Source of the DNA: Acidobacteriota bacterium
GTDB taxonomy: Bacteria; Acidobacteriota; Thermoanaerobaculia; UBA5066
NCBI GenBank assembly: GCA_029781975.1
Contig: JAKOVQ010000053.1
Location: 1 to 64,000 of the forward strand
DNA length: 64,000 nucleotides
Direction: 5' to 3'
Under the pieces are notes generated by a model, which ran no database searches, was not told the DNA's origin, and saw nothing but the letters and a program-made list of their open reading frames with translations. The number at the start of each line of letters is the position of its first letter. The stretch's first letter is position 1. Both the position numbers and the translations under genes were made by a program. Of this stretch, positions 44,818-56,436 are shown piece by piece.

Positions 44818-47800
44818 TCAATCCGCTCCCTTCCGGCCGCAGACGAAGACCGCGGCCGTTTCGGCGGGGACGAAGAAGGACCCGTCGGACGGCGAGAACC
44901 TGGAGTCGCGGACGACCCGGTCGTAGGAGGACCTCAGGACGGGGTGCAGGTCGAGGGGAACGCCGGCAAAGGCCGTATCGGCGAACGTGACCGAGAGCGG
45001 CCGGGCGTTGAAGAGGACCACTGCCGTATCCGCGGCGGAGGGGCCCCGGCACGCCCGGGCGAAGGAGCCGCCCGGCGCGTCTGCGAGGCTCATCACGATG
45101 AGCCCGGGGACCTGATCGGGCCCGGTGTTATGGAACCGGACGATCTCCTGGACCCGGGCGGCGTCCTCGAGGGTGAAGAACCGGGAGCTCCTGCGGATCT
45201 CGAGAACCTCGAGGAGGTGCCTGGTGGCCTGGCGGATCCGCGCGGTGTCGGGCTTCAGGGCCGGATCGGCCAGCAGGGGAGCCATGATCGGAAAGTTCGC
45301 CTGGTTCTTCCCGGCGACCGGGAGCCCCGACCCCCAGGAGCTCGTCTCCTGTGTGAAGTCGATCCGGTTGAACCAGTCACCCGAGTTGTAGCTGTCGCGG
45401 TCCATCGACTTCGACCTCAGCAGCTCGTCGCCCGCGTGGAAGAACGGCAGCCCCTCGGAGAAGGCCACGAGGCTGAGGCCGAGGTTGTGCATCCGAACCC
45501 GCTCGTCGAGACCCGCGGCACGAGCCGCCTTGAGCTGCACGGCGTCGAAGAGGGTCTCGTTGTCGTGAGCGGAGACGTAGGTGACCGTCTCGCCGGGCCG
45601 GGCGGCATAGCCGGCGGGCTGGCCGTTGTAGTCGACGTCGTGCCCCGTGACGGTGGCGCCGCTCGCTCCCTGGAACGAGTAGCTCGCCAGGCCGCCGGAG
45701 AGGCCGACGCGGATCTGGTCCTGGTTCAGGAGGAGCCGCGCGCGCTGCTCGTCCGCGGTCCCCTGGTCGAACGAGCTGGGGTCGAAGAAGAGGCCCGTCA
45801 GGAACCCCTGGGCGCGCACGTCGGAGAACGGGCTGCCGCCGCGCGCCGCGTCGCGCAGGCGGTCGTCGAAGGTGGCGATGCCGGTGCCGGCCATGTTGAG
45901 CTGGGTCGCGTTCACGCCCCGGGCGCCGTTCGCGACCTCGCCGAAGTCCCAACCCTCTCCGTAGAGGAGGATCTTCGAGCCGTCGACGCCGTCGACGGGG
46001 ACGGTGAGGCCGCGGAGCGAGTCACGCACCTTCAGCATGTTCGCCTTCATGTGGTGGCCCATCAGGTCGAACCGGAAGCCGTCGACCTTGTACTCCCGCG
46101 CCCAGACGAGCAGGGAGTCGACCATCAGCTTCTCCATCATCGCGTGCTCGCTCGCGGTGTTGGCGCAGCAGGTCGACGTCTCGACGTTCCCGTCGGCGTT
46201 CAGCCGGTGGTAGTAGCCGGGGACGATCCGGTCGAGGACCGATTTCGGGTCCTGACCCGAAGCCGTCGTGTGGTTGTAGACGACGTCCATCACCACCCGC
46301 AGCCCGGCGCGGTTCAGCGCCTGCACCATCTGGCGGAACTCGAAGGTCCGGCGCGGCCCGTCGGGGTCGGTGGAGTAGCTCCCCTCGGGGACGAAGTAAT
46401 GGAACGGGTCGTACCCCCAGTTGAAGCCGTCGTCGTCCGCGACGGCCGTCACCGCCTTCTGCTGCTCGTCGGAGTCGGGCGGGAGGGCGGCGAGGTCGGC
46501 CGCGGGCTCCTTCCACGTCGTCCGGTCCTCGCGCACCGTGGCGAAGTCGAACGCCGGGAGGAGGTGGACGTGGGTGAGCCCCGCCCGGGCGAGGGTCTCG
46601 AGATGCCAGAGGCCGTGGCTCGTCGGGGAGGCGAACGCCGCGAAGGTCCCCCGCAGGGGCGCAGGGACGCCCGGGTCGGTCGCGCTGAAGTCACGGACGT
46701 GGAGCTCGTAGATGACCGAGTCCCGCGGCGAGCGGAGCTCCGGCTTGAGGAGCTGCTTCCACCCCGGCGGCTCGAGGGCCGGGTCGTCGAGGTCGACGAC
46801 CTGGCTCCTCAGGCTGTCGCGCGAGAGGCTCGTGGAGTAGGGGTCGGTGACGACGTTCTGCTCGACCCCGTTCGCGCTCGGAACGTAGACCTCGACCTGG
46901 TACAGGTAGAAGAGTCCCTTCCAGGACGCCTCGCCCGCCGCGCTCCAGACGCCGGTGGCCGCGTCGAGCGTCATCGGGACGGGGCTGGCGTCGGTCGTCG
47001 TCGAGTCCGCGTAGAGGAGGAGCGTCACCCGGCGCGCCGTCGGAGCCCAGACGCGAAGGGTCGGGATTCCGTCCGCGAAGGTGACGCCCAGAGGCCCGTC
47101 GTACGGGTAGAGGTCGTCGAGGACGCCGGGGACCTGGAGCATCGTGGCGTCGAGGAGCTGGCCCGAGGCGTCGGTCGCGGAGACCGCCACCTGCTCGCGG
47201 AGGAGGTCCTTCGCAGTCGCCGCCGCTTCCCCGGAGAGCTTCAGGGCGGCGTACCCCGCGAGCTGGGGGAACTTCCCGGTCACCGAGGCGGGGAGGCCGG
47301 CGGGGTCGGCCGTCAGCGGGACCGCGGCGCCGCCCGTCACCCCCTCGGGAGCCAGCCGAAGCGAGCCCGCGGGGTCGTGGTGGAGGAGGAAGACGGTTCC
47401 GGCCGCGACGGGGAGGTTCCAGGCGACGGTGTCGCGCGAGACCCAGTGGGCCTGGGCCTTGCCGAGGCTCCCGCGCTGCCCCGTCCCGATCGTCAGGACG
47501 TGGGTGAGGGGGTCGTAGGAGAAGGTGATCTCGGCGTTGTCCTTCGGGACGGTGAACGACACGTTCGGTCCGCCCCGGACGCCGCCGGCACCGTAGTTCT
47601 CGTCCCAGGACTCGGAGATGGCGACCTTCGCCTCGTAGGTCCCGGCCGGGAGCGCGGAGGTCGTGAAGGCGTACGTCCCGTCGCCGTCCGGGTCCTCGAG
47701 CCAGGAGCGGAGGCAGCCCGGGCTCCAGTCTGCGCCGCAGCCGAGCGCCTTCTGGAAGCTCCCCGGGACCGTGGCGATGACGGAGTTGGCGCTGCTGGTG

Positions 47801-48867
47801 ACCCAGTGGGTCCGGTTGTCGTAGTAGAACGTGACGGTCGTGGCCGCCGCGAGCTTCAGCGGGATGTTCGCCCCGCCGCGGGTCGCGTTCAGGCCGTAGT
47901 TCTCGTCCCACGTACCGTTCAGCGCGGCCTTGTACTCCCAGTCGCCGGCCGGGACGTCGAAGGACCTCTGCCAGACGCGGTCCTCCTCGTCGAACGCCAG
48001 CGCCGTCGCGTCGCACGCCGGGTCCCAGTCGCCGGCGCAGCCGAGCTCGCTCTGGAGCGAGCCGGGGATGACGACCCAGGAGGGCTGGGGCCCCTCGGGG
48101 GGCGTCGACCCGATGGTGAGGACCCTGGTCGCCGAGCTCCAGACGAAGAAGAGCTCCTTGCCGGCCTCGGCGACCGTGAACGGGATGTTGGGGCCTCCCG
48201 GGACGCCCCCCGCGCCGTAGTTGACGTCCCAGCTCTCGCCGAGGGCGACCTTGGCCTCGTACGCGCCGGGGGGGAGCGCCGCGGTCGTGAAGACGTAGAC
48301 GCCGTCTCCGTCCGGGTCCTGGAGCCAGGAGCGGAGGCAGCCGGGGTCCCAGTCGCCGGAGCAGCCGAGCGCCTTCTGGAAGCTGCCGGGAACCGTCGCG
48401 ACGAGGGAGCTCTCGCTGCTGGTGACCCAGTGGCTGACCGGGTCGAAGTAGAACTTGACGTCCTTGCCCGCAGCGAGCGTCAGGACGAGGTTGGCGCCGC
48501 CGGGCGCTCCGCCGGCGCCGTAGTTCTCGTCCCAGGCGCCGTTCAGGGCGACCTTGAACTCGAAGGCGCCGGCCGGGAGGGCGAAGGTCGCCTGCCAGAC
48601 GCCGTCGCCGGCGTCGAAGACGAGGTCGGTCTTGTCGCAGCCCGGGTCCCAGTCGGCGGCGCAGCCGAGCTCGCTCTGGAACGAACCGGCCAGGGTCACT
48701 CGATCCGGCTGGGCCAGGGACGCGGGGGCGACGACGAGAAGGGCGAGAAGGGCGAGGGTGCTCAGGGGTGTGAGAAGGGTCGCGAGAGGAGAGTGGCGAG
48801 GCTGCTGGAGGAGCCGGTGGCTGACCGGGCAGGGCGTGGAGACGAGGAATCGTCGTCCCGTCGACAT
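44818..48867 (-). CDS. pulA: Secreted pullulanase-type alpha-1,6-glucosidase
   Basis: The 1349-residue GH13 enzyme hydrolyses alpha-1,6 branches of pullulan, starch or glycogen. A signal region (residues 25-52, [20 protein letters not shown]) precedes four tandem pullulanase-associated X25-like modules of about 100 residues, each with SFQSELGC or [14 protein letters not shown] and WDENYGAGG phrases. An N-terminal CBM48-like domain follows ([20 protein letters not shown]), then the GH13 barrel with [10 protein letters not shown], nucleophile region [11 protein letters not shown], acid LLYGEGWDF and YVSAHDNET. The start is set at the ATG at 48867, preceded by AGGAGG, rather than a far-upstream in-frame codon. 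Confidence 0.93.
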   Translation of the reverse strand: MSTGRRFLVSTPCPVSHRLLQQPRHSPLATLLTPLSTLALLALLVVAPASLAQPDRVTLAGSFQSELGCAADWDPGCDKTDLVFDAGDGVWQATFALPAGAFEFKVALNGAWDENYGAGGAPGGANLVLTLAAGKDVKFYFDPVSHWVTSSESSLVATVPGSFQKALGCSGDWDPGCLRSWLQDPDGDGVYVFTTAALPPGAYEAKVALGESWDVNYGAGGVPGGPNIPFTVAEAGKELFFVWSSATRVLTIGSTPPEGPQPSWVVIPGSLQSELGCAGDWDPACDATALAFDEEDRVWQRSFDVPAGDWEYKAALNGTWDENYGLNATRGGANIPLKLAAATTVTFYYDNRTHWVTSSANSVIATVPGSFQKALGCGADWSPGCLRSWLEDPDGDGTYAFTTSALPAGTYEAKVAISESWDENYGAGGVRGGPNVSFTVPKDNAEITFSYDPLTHVLTIGTGQRGSLGKAQAHWVSRDTVAWNLPVAAGTVFLLHHDPAGSLRLAPEGVTGGAAVPLTADPAGLPASVTGKFPQLAGYAALKLSGEAAATAKDLLREQVAVSATDASGQLLDATMLQVPGVLDDLYPYDGPLGVTFADGIPTLRVWAPTARRVTLLLYADSTTTDASPVPMTLDAATGVWSAAGEASWKGLFYLYQVEVYVPSANGVEQNVVTDPYSTSLSRDSLRSQVVDLDDPALEPPGWKQLLKPELRSPRDSVIYELHVRDFSATDPGVPAPLRGTFAAFASPTSHGLWHLETLARAGLTHVHLLPAFDFATVREDRTTWKEPAADLAALPPDSDEQQKAVTAVADDDGFNWGYDPFHYFVPEGSYSTDPDGPRRTFEFRQMVQALNRAGLRVVMDVVYNHTTASGQDPKSVLDRIVPGYYHRLNADGNVETSTCCANTASEHAMMEKLMVDSLLVWAREYKVDGFRFDLMGHHMKANMLKVRDSLRGLTVPVDGVDGSKILLYGEGWDFGEVANGARGVNATQLNMAGTGIATFDDRLRDAARGGSPFSDVRAQGFLTGLFFDPSSFDQGTADEQRARLLLNQDQIRVGLSGGLASYSFQGASGATVTGHDVDYNGQPAGYAARPGETVTYVSAHDNETLFDAVQLKAARAAGLDERVRMHNLGLSLVAFSEGLPFFHAGDELLRSKSMDRDSYNSGDWFNRIDFTQETSSWGSGLPVAGKNQANFPIMAPLLADPALKPDTARIRQATRHLLEVLEIRRSSRFFTLEDAARVQEIVRFHNTGPDQVPGLIVMSLADAPGGSFARACRGPSAADTAVVLFNARPLSVTFADTAFAGVPLDLHPVLRSSYDRVVRDSRFSPSDGSFFVPAETAAVFVCGRKGAD

Positions 48868-48964
48868 GGGTGCTCGACCTCCTGGCGGTCTCTCATCATA
48901 GACCTTCGTGGAACGACGAATCGTGCGCATGGGGAGGGTATCCTTGGCAGCCGGAGGTGCCACC

Positions 48965-49600
48965 GTGACGCGACCGTCAGCCAGCCGTTTCGCACTCCTC
49001 GCCGCCGTCCTCGTCCTGGTCCCGGCCGGCTGCCGGAAGCCCGAGCCCGCGGCCGAGGAGGGGAAGGAGCTCTCGAAGAACCCGATCGCCGCGATGGGAC
49101 AGATCAGCGACGCCGCCGAGAAGGCCCAGAAGGCGATGAAGGAAGCCGGGGAGATGAAGGCGGTCCCCCCCGTTCCCTTCGCGAAGCTGATCGAGCTCCT
49201 GCCGCCCGCTCCCAACGGATGGACGCCGGACGGGGAGCCCCGCGGGGAGACGACCACGGCGGCGGGCTTCAGCGTCTCGAAGGCGGAGCGGAGCTTCTCG
49301 AACGGCGACAAGCATCTCCACGTCTCGATCACCGACGGCGCGTACAACGCGCCGCTCTACGCCGCGATCACGATGGTGGCCCAGTTCTCCCACGAGTCGA
49401 CGGAGGGGTTCGAGAAGGGCGTGACGATCGACGGCGAGCCCGGGGTGGAGAAGTTCCGGAAGGACGGGGGCCACGGCGAGATCACGGTCGTCGTCGGGAA
49501 GCGGTACCTCGTGACCGTGGAGGCCGACGGGGTGGCGCCGGACTTCGCGCGGACCGTCTTCGGCCAGGTCGACCGGGCCCGGCTCGCCTCGCTCAAGTGA
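48965..49600 (+). CDS. Putative lipoprotein of unknown function
   Basis: The 211-residue protein starts at GTG 48965 (GGAGG 7 bases upstream) with a lipoprotein signal (FALLAAVLVLVPAGC, lipid-modified Cys near 23). The mature part is helical at first (AEEGKELSKNPIAAMGQISD, AAEKAQKAMKEAGEM). It then forms an alpha/beta domain with VSITDGAYNAPLYAAITMVA and HGEITVVVGKRYLVTVEADG. I do not recognise the family by name. The ending may reflect a transfer-type fold (TVFGQVDRARLASLK). It lies 40 bases before the alanine-dehydrogenase-like gene on the same strand. Confidence 0.78.
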   Translation: MTRPSASRFALLAAVLVLVPAGCRKPEPAAEEGKELSKNPIAAMGQISDAAEKAQKAMKEAGEMKAVPPVPFAKLIELLPPAPNGWTPDGEPRGETTTAAGFSVSKAERSFSNGDKHLHVSITDGAYNAPLYAAITMVAQFSHESTEGFEKGVTIDGEPGVEKFRKDGGHGEITVVVGKRYLVTVEADGVAPDFARTVFGQVDRARLASLK

Positions 49601-49640
49601 GAGCGGGCCGGCACGGTCCGGCCCCAGGAAGGAGCTCGGC

Positions 49641-50735
49641 GTGAACATCGGAATCCCGAAGGAGATCCGCCCCTTCGAGTACCGCGTGGGTCTCTCGCCC
49701 ATCGGGGTCAAGCTCCTGGCCGAGGCGGGGCACTCCTGCCTCGTCGAGCGCGGGGCCGGCCTCGGCTCCGGCTTCTCCGACGAGCAGTACCGCCAGGCCG
49801 GGGCCCTGGTCGTCTACTCCGGCGAGGAGGCGTACGGCCGTGCGGACGTCGTCCTGAAGGTGGCGCGGCCGACCGACCAGGAGCTCGAGTGGATCCCTCC
49901 GGACCGGATCCTGATGGGCTACCTCTACCTCGCGGCAGCCCACCCGAGGAAGTACACGGCGCTCCTCGAGAAGAGGATCACGGCCATCGCCTACGAGCAG
50001 ATCCAGCGGCCCGACGGCAGCCTTCCCTGCCTGAAGGCCCTGAGCCAGATCGGCGGGCGGATGGCCGCCCAGCTCGCCGCGCGCCTCCTGCAGAACGACT
50101 TCGGCGGCCACGGGAAGCTCCTGGGGGGCGTCCCCGGCGTCCCCCCCTCGGAGGTCGTGGTCATCGGCGGAGGCGTCGCGGGCGAGAACGCGGCGCGGGC
50201 GTTCCTCGGGATGGGCGCCCACGTCACCGTCCTCGACAAGGAGCTGAGCCGGCTCCAGCAGCTGGCCGACGTCCTCCAGGGAAGGGTCGTGACGCTCCTC
50301 TCGCACCCGTTCAACATCCAGCGGGCCTGCTCGTTCGCCGACGTCGTCGTCGGGGCCGTCTACGTGCCGGGCGAGAAGACGCCGATCGTCGTGACGCGGC
50401 AGGTGCTCCGCCGGATGCGTCCGGGATCGCTCTTCGTCGACCTCTCGATCGACTCCGGAGGGTGCGCCGAGACGTCCCGGCCCACGTCCCACGACGACCC
50501 GACCTACGTCGAGGAGAGGGTCGTGCACGTCTGCGTCCCGAACCTCCCGGGGGTGGTCGCCCGGACCGCCACGCACGCCTTCCTCGACGCGGCCCTGCCG
50601 TACATCGAGCGGGTGGTCACCACCGACATCGACGCCGCCATCGCCGACGACCCGTGCCTCGCGCACGGGGTGGTGACGCACCGCGGCGAGATGGTCCACG
50701 GCAAGCCCCTGGACGACTCGGAGAAGAGGGCCTGA
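49641..50735 (+). CDS. Alanine dehydrogenase-like protein with altered active site
   Basis: The 364-residue protein aligns with bacterial alanine dehydrogenase throughout: GIPKEIRPFEYRVGLSP (R15 equivalent), DVVLKVARP (K75 equivalent), VVVIGGGVAGENAARAF Rossmann motif and VDLSIDSGGCAETSRPTSHD (catalytic Asp). The histidine that is essential in characterised enzymes (H96 in the Mycobacterium sequence, TYLHLAA) is Tyr here (GYLYLAAAHP). It may therefore have a changed substrate or reduced activity. The GTG at 49641 follows AAGGAGC. It is 22 bases upstream of the CoA-transferase gene, an operon that could handle pyruvate or short acyl-CoAs. Confidence 0.85.
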   Translation: MNIGIPKEIRPFEYRVGLSPIGVKLLAEAGHSCLVERGAGLGSGFSDEQYRQAGALVVYSGEEAYGRADVVLKVARPTDQELEWIPPDRILMGYLYLAAAHPRKYTALLEKRITAIAYEQIQRPDGSLPCLKALSQIGGRMAAQLAARLLQNDFGGHGKLLGGVPGVPPSEVVVIGGGVAGENAARAFLGMGAHVTVLDKELSRLQQLADVLQGRVVTLLSHPFNIQRACSFADVVVGAVYVPGEKTPIVVTRQVLRRMRPGSLFVDLSIDSGGCAETSRPTSHDDPTYVEERVVHVCVPNLPGVVARTATHAFLDAALPYIERVVTTDIDAAIADDPCLAHGVVTHRGEMVHGKPLDDSEKRA

Positions 50736-50757
50736 ACGGCTCCGGAAACGGGACGCG

Positions 50758-52068
50758 ATGAACATGCACTGGCTCCACTCCTACCACAACAGGATCGTCA
50801 GCGCCGACGAGGCGATCGCGTGCGTCCAGTCGGGCAACCGCGTCTTCCTGACGGGGAACTGCTCCGTCCCCCGCGTCCTCGTGGAGGCCCTCGTGAAGCG
50901 GGCGCCCGAGCTGACGGGCGTCGAGCTCTGCCAGGTCCTGACGATGGGGGACGCGAACTACACGGACCGCTCCCTCGACGGCCACCTGCGGGTGAACACG
51001 CTCTTCGTGAGCGAGAACGTGAGACAGGCGGTCAACGAGGGGCGCGCCGACTTCACGCCGTGCCGCCTGGGCGAGATTCCCCTCCTCTTCACCGAGGGGA
51101 TCCTCCCCCTCGACGTCTCGCTCATCCACGTGTCGCCGCCCGACGAGCACGGCTTCTGCTCGTACGGCGTCGAGGTCGGGGTCACCAAGGCCGCGGCGCA
51201 GAGCTCCCGGATCGTCATCGCCGAGCTCAATCCCCAGATGCCCCGGACGCTCGGCGACTCCTTCATCCACATCAGCCGGATCCACTACATCGTCCCGGTC
51301 GACTACCCGCTCATCGAGGCCCCGATGGGGAAGCCGACCGAGCTCTCCAAGCAGATCGGCCGCCACGTCGCCGACCTGATCGAGGACGGCTCGACGATGC
51401 AGATGGGGATCGGGGCCATCCCGGACGGCGTCCTCTACTTCCTGCGCGACAAGAAGGACCTCGGGATCCACACGGAGCTCTTCTCCGACGGCGCCGTCGA
51501 GCTCTACGAGAAGGGCGTCATCACCGGCGAGAAGAAGTCGATCCACCGCGGGAAGATGATCGCGGGCTTCCTCATCGGGACGAAGAAGCTCTTCGACTTC
51601 GTCGACAACAACCCGGTGGTCGAGCTCCACCCCACCGAGTACGTCAACGACCCCTACGTCATCCGGCAGAACGACAAGCAGGTCGCGATCAACTCGGCGA
51701 TCGAGGTCGACCTGACCGGCCAGGTCTGCGCCGACTCGATCGGGCCGAGGCTCTACTCGGGCGTGGGGGGACAGCTCGACTTCATCCGCGGCGCGGCCCG
51801 CTCGCGCGGCGGCAAGCCGATCATCGCGCTGCCGTCCGCGGGCGAGAACCGGAAGGGGGAGCGGTTCAGCCGGATCGTCGCGACGCTGAGGCCGGGCGCC
51901 GGGGTCGTGACGACCCGGAACGACGTCCACTACGTCGCGACCGAGTTCGGCGTGGCGAACCTCTACGGCAAGACGTTCCGGCAGCGGGCCCGGGCCCTGA
52001 TCGACATCGCGCACCCCGACTTCCGGGCCGAGCTCGAGCAGAAGGCGATCGAGCTCCGGTACATCTGA
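50758..52068 (+). CDS. Acetyl-CoA hydrolase / CoA-transferase (4-hydroxybutyrate CoA-transferase type)
   Basis: This 436-residue family I CoA-transferase resembles Cat2/AbfT-type enzymes. The catalytic glutamate is in [18 protein letters not shown], where the CoA thioester forms. Other family marks are [47 protein letters not shown] and [14 protein letters not shown] with the C-terminal [13 protein letters not shown] and [14 protein letters not shown]. It would move CoA between acetyl-CoA and another carboxylate such as butyrate or 4-hydroxybutyrate; the exact acceptor is not readable. It is the last gene of the operon begun at 49641. Confidence 0.93.
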   Translation: MNMHWLHSYHNRIVSADEAIACVQSGNRVFLTGNCSVPRVLVEALVKRAPELTGVELCQVLTMGDANYTDRSLDGHLRVNTLFVSENVRQAVNEGRADFTPCRLGEIPLLFTEGILPLDVSLIHVSPPDEHGFCSYGVEVGVTKAAAQSSRIVIAELNPQMPRTLGDSFIHISRIHYIVPVDYPLIEAPMGKPTELSKQIGRHVADLIEDGSTMQMGIGAIPDGVLYFLRDKKDLGIHTELFSDGAVELYEKGVITGEKKSIHRGKMIAGFLIGTKKLFDFVDNNPVVELHPTEYVNDPYVIRQNDKQVAINSAIEVDLTGQVCADSIGPRLYSGVGGQLDFIRGAARSRGGKPIIALPSAGENRKGERFSRIVATLRPGAGVVTTRNDVHYVATEFGVANLYGKTFRQRARALIDIAHPDFRAELEQKAIELRYI

Positions 52069-52080
52069 GGAGCGGGGCGC

Positions 52081-52779
52081 TCAGCCCACACCGCCCCTCC
52101 GCTCGGCGCGGATCCGGCCGTCGACGAGCTCCACGACCCGGTCGCAGCGGTCGGCGATCCGCATGTCGTGGGTCACGACGAGGAAGGCGGTCCCGAGCTC
52201 GCGGTTGAACCGACGGAGCATCTCGAACGCGTTCGCGCCGGTCTCGGTATCGAGGTTCCCCGTCGGCTCGTCCGCCAGGACGAGGAGCGGCTCGTTGGCG
52301 AGGGCCCGCGCGATCGCGACGCGCTGCTGCTGGCCCCCGGAGAGGTCGGTGGCGCGGAAGGAGGCCCTCTCGGAGAGGCCGATGGCGTCGAGGAGCGCGC
52401 GGGCGCGGGCCCGCATCCCCGGCCGCTCGCGCCCCGCGCGCGCGAGCATCGGGAGGAGGACGTTCTCGAGGGCCGTGAACTCGGGGAGGAGGTGGTGGAA
52501 CTGGAAGACGAAGCCGAGCGCCCGGCCGCGGAGCGCCGTCCGCGCGTCGTCGTCGAGGGGGCCCGTGTCGCGCCCTTCCAGGAGGACCCTCCCCGCCGTC
52601 GGCCGGTCGAGGAGGCCGAGGATGTGGAGGAGGGTCGACTTGCCCGACCCGGACGGGCCGATGAGGGCCGCGAACTCCCCGCGCCCGACGGCGAGGTCGA
52701 TCCCGTGCAGGACGTGCGTGACGACGCCGTCGCCGAAGCTCTTCGTCACCCCCTCGAGGAGGAGGAGCGGCTCAGCCAT
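52081..52779 (-). CDS. ABC transporter ATPase (LolD/MacB type)
   Basis: The 232-residue ATPase has Walker [10 protein letters not shown], a Q-loop, signature [15 protein letters not shown], Walker [14 protein letters not shown] and the H-loop VVTHD. The sequence is of the LolD/MacB/FtsE class that works with FtsX-like permeases. Its start overlaps the permease stop by 8 bp, and adaptor, permease and ATPase genes follow one another, giving a complete MacAB-like or lipoprotein-release exporter. Confidence 0.94.
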   Translation of the reverse strand: MAEPLLLLEGVTKSFGDGVVTHVLHGIDLAVGRGEFAALIGPSGSGKSTLLHILGLLDRPTAGRVLLEGRDTGPLDDDARTALRGRALGFVFQFHHLLPEFTALENVLLPMLARAGRERPGMRARARALLDAIGLSERASFRATDLSGGQQQRVAIARALANEPLLVLADEPTGNLDTETGANAFEMLRRFNRELGTAFLVVTHDMRIADRCDRVVELVDGRIRAERRGGVG

Positions 52780-53989
52780 ACCGGATGACCTCGGCCGGGT
52801 CGAGGCGCGCCGCGCGGCGCGCCGGGGCGACCGCCGACAGGAGGCCCGTGACGGTGGCCACCGCGGCGGCGGCGAGGAAGAGCCCGGGACCGAGCTCGAC
52901 CGGGAAGGTCGCCGAGCCGTCCGGGTTCTTCGCGAGGGAGGCGAAGAAGAGGGCGAGGCCGGAGCCGAAGGCCACGCCCGCGACCGAGCCCACGAGCCCG
53001 ACGAGGGCCCCCTGGATCAGGAAGATCCGGACCACCTGGCGCGTCGAGGTCCCCATCGCCTTGAGGATCCCGATCTCCCGGGACTTCTGGACCACCGAGA
53101 CGACGAGGACGCTGGCGATCCCGAGCGCCACCGCCACGACGACGAACAGCTGGATCATCCACGAGGAGGCGCTCTGCGACCTCAGGCCGACGAGGAGCTG
53201 GGTGTTGAGGCGCATCCAGCTCTCGGCGACGAGGCCCGTCCGCCCGGAGATCTCACCCGCGATCGCCTCCGCGTCGAAGATCCGCGCGACCTTCACCTCG
53301 ATGGTCGAGACGCCGCCGACGAGGTCGAGGAGGGTCTGCGCGGAGCGGAGCGAGACGAAGACCCACCGGAGGTTCAGGTCCTTGTTCCCGACGTCGAAGA
53401 CCCCGGACACGAGGAAGACGTCGGACCGCCCGATCGGGGTCTCGATCCGGAGCTTGTCGCCGACGCCGATCCCGAGGTCCTTCGCGAGCTCGGTCCCGAT
53501 GACGGCCCGGGTGCCCGAGACGTCGAAGGCGCCGGCGACGAGCCGCGGCTCGATGTCGATGATCCGCGCGTAGGACGGCCCGTCGACGCCCCGGAGGGCG
53601 ACGGAGCGGTTCGCCAGGCCCCGCACGGCGAACGCCGCCCCGCCGACGATCGGCGCCGCGGCGGTCACGCCCGGGAGGGCGCGGACCGTCGAGAGGGCCT
53701 GCTGCCAGGCGAGGATCGAGCGGAGGCGCTGGGCCGGGGGCTCGAGCCGCGCGGCCACGGCGGGGCCTTGCCGCGCGGGGCGGACGACGTCGTCGGGGGC
53801 CCGCATCACGATGTGGGGCTGGGTGCCGAGCGTCCGGTCGACGAGCGAGGTCTGCAGGCCGCTGATCAGGGCCGAGAGGAAGACGATGACGCCGACCCCG
53901 ACGCCGACGCCGGAGAGGATGAGGAGCGTCTGGAACCGCCCCTCCCGGAGGAACCGGAGGGCCACCAGCCAGGTGAACGGCACGCTCAC
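52772..53989 (-). CDS. ABC transporter permease (FtsX/LolE/MacB type)
   Basis: The 405-residue permease has an N-terminal helix ([20 protein letters not shown]), a large periplasmic domain of about 220 residues (about 45-270) and three C-terminal helices ([37 protein letters not shown] and [20 protein letters not shown]). The [12 protein letters not shown] and [17 protein letters not shown] motifs are typical of the family. The GTG at 53989 overlaps the upstream adaptor stop (GTGA). Confidence 0.92.
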   Translation of the reverse strand: MSVPFTWLVALRFLREGRFQTLLILSGVGVGVGVIVFLSALISGLQTSLVDRTLGTQPHIVMRAPDDVVRPARQGPAVAARLEPPAQRLRSILAWQQALSTVRALPGVTAAAPIVGGAAFAVRGLANRSVALRGVDGPSYARIIDIEPRLVAGAFDVSGTRAVIGTELAKDLGIGVGDKLRIETPIGRSDVFLVSGVFDVGNKDLNLRWVFVSLRSAQTLLDLVGGVSTIEVKVARIFDAEAIAGEISGRTGLVAESWMRLNTQLLVGLRSQSASSWMIQLFVVVAVALGIASVLVVSVVQKSREIGILKAMGTSTRQVVRIFLIQGALVGLVGSVAGVAFGSGLALFFASLAKNPDGSATFPVELGPGLFLAAAAVATVTGLLSAVAPARRAARLDPAEVIRYG

Positions 53990-55212
53990 CTCGTCCCGGC
54001 GTCCCGGGCGCGGACCCGCTCGCCGGCGGCTGCCCCGGAGGAGGGGCGGATCACCAGCTCCCCCTCGGCAAGCCCGTCGAGGACCTCGGCGACCTCGGCG
54101 CCCTGGACGCCGAGGCGGACCGGCTGGCGGACCGCCCGGCCGCCCCTCGCCACGAGGACCCAGGGCGCCCGGCCCCGGTCGTGGACCGAGCCGACGGGGA
54201 TCGCGAGGGCGTGCGCCTTCCGGCCGACGTCGATCTCCACCGACAGGGTCATGTCGGTCCTGAGGTAGGGGGGCGGCTGGGGGACCCGAAGCCGGACGTC
54301 GACCGTCCCTCGCTCGAGGTCGACCGAGGGGGCGACCCACGAGACCTCGGCCGGGAACGTGAGCGACGGGTAGGCGTCGGCGGAGGCGCGGGCGGCGAGG
54401 CCCGGCGCGAGGAGCCCGAGGTTCTTCTCGTCCGGCTGGGCCAGGAGCTCGGTCTCCCGGTCGAGGGCGAGGACGAAGAGGGTCGTCGACGGCGAGACGA
54501 CGTCCCCCGGCTCGACCGTCCGCGAAAGGACCACGCCGGGCGCCGGCGCCACGATCCGGTAGCGGGCGAGCTGGGCCTCGGCGGCCGCGACCGCCGCCTC
54601 GCTCTCCGCGACGGTCGCCTCGGCGAGGCGGTCCCCGCTCCCGCCGCGTGCGGCGGCGCGCGCGGCGAGCTCCGCGCTCACGAGCTGGCTGGCGGCGAGG
54701 TCCGCGTTCCGGCGCGCGTCCTCGAGGTCCTGGGCGCTCGCGAACCCGTCCCGGTCGAGCGCCTCGGCGCGGGCGAGCCGGCGCCGCGCGTCCTCGAGCC
54801 TCAGGCGGGCCTGGACGAGGGACTCGGCGGCCTGCGGGGCCTCCGAGGAGCGGAGGTTGGCGAGGCGCGCTCGCGCCTGCGCCGCGGCGGCGCGGCTCCT
54901 CTCGAGCGTCGCGGCGGGCTCGCGGTCGTCGAGCGCGGCGAGGAGCTGCCCGGAGAGGACGTGGTCTCCGGCCTCCGCCGCGACGCGCGAGACCGTCCCG
55001 GTCACGGCGGAGCCCAGGAGGGCCTTCTGACGGGCGAGGACGCGGCCGCTCACGACGAGGGTCTCGGCCAGGTCCCGGAACGTCGCCCGATCCGCGTCCA
55101 CCGACCGCCCGAGGGCCAGGCGTCCGGCGAGGGCGAGGACGAGGACCGCGGCCACCGCCGCGACCGCTCGGCCGGGCCGCGAACGGGGGAGCGGGACCCG
55201 GAAGGGCGACAT
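53986..55212 (-). CDS. HlyD-family membrane fusion (adaptor) protein
   Basis: The 408-residue adaptor has one N-terminal membrane anchor ([19 protein letters not shown], about residues 16-35). It continues with a split lipoyl/barrel-sandwich domain ([20 protein letters not shown] ... [20 protein letters not shown]), a long Ala/Arg-rich coiled-coil hairpin and beta-barrel parts near [20 protein letters not shown]. It is the first gene of the three-gene export operon. No TolC-type outer-membrane channel is encoded in the window. Confidence 0.9.
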   Translation of the reverse strand: MSPFRVPLPRSRPGRAVAAVAAVLVLALAGRLALGRSVDADRATFRDLAETLVVSGRVLARQKALLGSAVTGTVSRVAAEAGDHVLSGQLLAALDDREPAATLERSRAAAAQARARLANLRSSEAPQAAESLVQARLRLEDARRRLARAEALDRDGFASAQDLEDARRNADLAASQLVSAELAARAAARGGSGDRLAEATVAESEAAVAAAEAQLARYRIVAPAPGVVLSRTVEPGDVVSPSTTLFVLALDRETELLAQPDEKNLGLLAPGLAARASADAYPSLTFPAEVSWVAPSVDLERGTVDVRLRVPQPPPYLRTDMTLSVEIDVGRKAHALAIPVGSVHDRGRAPWVLVARGGRAVRQPVRLGVQGAEVAEVLDGLAEGELVIRPSSGAAAGERVRARDAGTR

Positions 55213-55246
55213 CGCGACAGGTTAGCGTCCCCCGCACCGAAACGGA

Positions 55247-55272
55247 ACGGGCGGCGCCGCGGCGCCGCCCGT
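55247..55272. terminator. Perfect 26-bp palindrome, probable terminator
   Basis: A 13-bp inverted repeat with no spacer (ACGGGCGGCGCCG / CGGCGCCGCCCGT) lies between the M43 protease stop and the adaptor start. On the minus strand it is followed by TCCGTTTCGG, so it may weakly terminate the protease transcript. A protein-binding role is also possible. Confidence 0.5.
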
Positions 55273-55298
55273 CGTCCGGACCCCGCCCGGGTGCGTCG

Positions 55299-56285
55299 TT
55301 ACCTTCCCTGGCGGTACGTGGCCCACTGGGCCGAGATCCGCGAGACCTGGCCGCCGGTGAACTCGAACATGCAGGAGTCGTCGGTGTAGTCCATGAAGTT
55401 GTGGATCGGGTCGGCGCCGGGATACTGCCGCCCCGTACAGGTGTCCCGGCCGCTCGGGCAGCCGAAGGCAGCCGACTTCTCCGCCGGGGTGTCGGAGACG
55501 TAGTCGTTGTTCTTGGTGCAGCCCCCCTGGAACGTGTGGTAGAGGCCGACCCAGTGCCCCACCTCGTGGGTGGCGGTGTCCCCCTCGTTGTAGGGCGCCG
55601 CGCTGCCGCCCGGCAGCGACGAGTAGAGGATGACCACGCCGTCGTCGCTCGGCTTGCTCGCGTAGCTCGACGGGAACGTCGCCCAGCCGAGGAGGCCGCC
55701 CCCCGGGTTGGCGGTGTAGAGGTTGAGGTCGGCGGCCGTGCCCTGCCGGAGAGCCGTCTTCGCCTGCTTCTCGGCCGTCGAGCCCGGGGACATCGTGTAC
55801 CAGGTGGCGTTCGTGGTCCGGTCGACGGAGACGAGGCTGAACGAGAAGCCGGTCCCCGCGTACGCGGCGTTGAGGACGGAGATCTGGGAGCTGATCTGGC
55901 TGAGCGGCACGTCCCCGTTGGCGATCCCGGTCCCCTTGTTGATGACGTGGACGTAGACGTCGATGACCACGCTCGTCGCGAGAGCCTCGTACCGGCCGCG
56001 GTCGCGGAGGTACATGTCGACCTGCGCCTCGATGGCGTCCATCGTCTCCTCGTCGAGCTGCTCGGTCTGGCAGCGGCGCCCGGCGGCGATGAAGGCCTTC
56101 TGGCTGACCCAGCTCTGGCCCATGAACTCGAACGGGACGTCGCGGTCGGGGCGGAGGCTTCCGCCCTCCTGCCCGGAGACGACGTCGGGGGTGCGGTCGG
56201 CGACCGGCGGCGTCCCGGCGGTGGCGGGGAGTGCGAGGACGGCAGGAATCAGCAGGGCTGCAGCGATGAGGCTCTTCACGGTCAC
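55299..56285 (-). CDS. Secreted M43 (pappalysin-type) metalloprotease
   Basis: The 328-residue protease has a signal peptide ([20 protein letters not shown]) and an N-terminal propeptide-like region. The catalytic domain has [11 protein letters not shown] (H240, E241, H244, H250). [15 protein letters not shown] is the Met-turn with MDY as in ulilysin-type enzymes. Cys residues in [17 protein letters not shown] and DSCMFEF could form disulfides. I chose the GTG at 56285 with GAGGAG upstream; the GTG at 56279 is equally possible. Confidence 0.9.
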   Translation of the reverse strand: MTVKSLIAAALLIPAVLALPATAGTPPVADRTPDVVSGQEGGSLRPDRDVPFEFMGQSWVSQKAFIAAGRRCQTEQLDEETMDAIEAQVDMYLRDRGRYEALATSVVIDVYVHVINKGTGIANGDVPLSQISSQISVLNAAYAGTGFSFSLVSVDRTTNATWYTMSPGSTAEKQAKTALRQGTAADLNLYTANPGGGLLGWATFPSSYASKPSDDGVVILYSSLPGGSAAPYNEGDTATHEVGHWVGLYHTFQGGCTKNNDYVSDTPAEKSAAFGCPSGRDTCTGRQYPGADPIHNFMDYTDDSCMFEFTGGQVSRISAQWATYRQGR

Positions 56286-56436
56286 GGCTCCTCCTCTGGG
56301 GGTTCTGATGAGCTGCGACCGATCCGCAATTCTGCTGCCAGGTGGATCACCGCTGCGCCAGAGCCCGGGTAAAGCTCTGCGGACAGATGGCTTGGTGCCG
56401 CGCCGGCTCCCTCCGCGCCGCCTCTCCCGATCGACA

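Noticed and set aside
52772-55237. A permease-adaptor fusion of 821 codons
   Set aside because: The first 400 codons read the adaptor gene in the wrong frame. The permease starts at GTG 53989 with a GTGA overlap.
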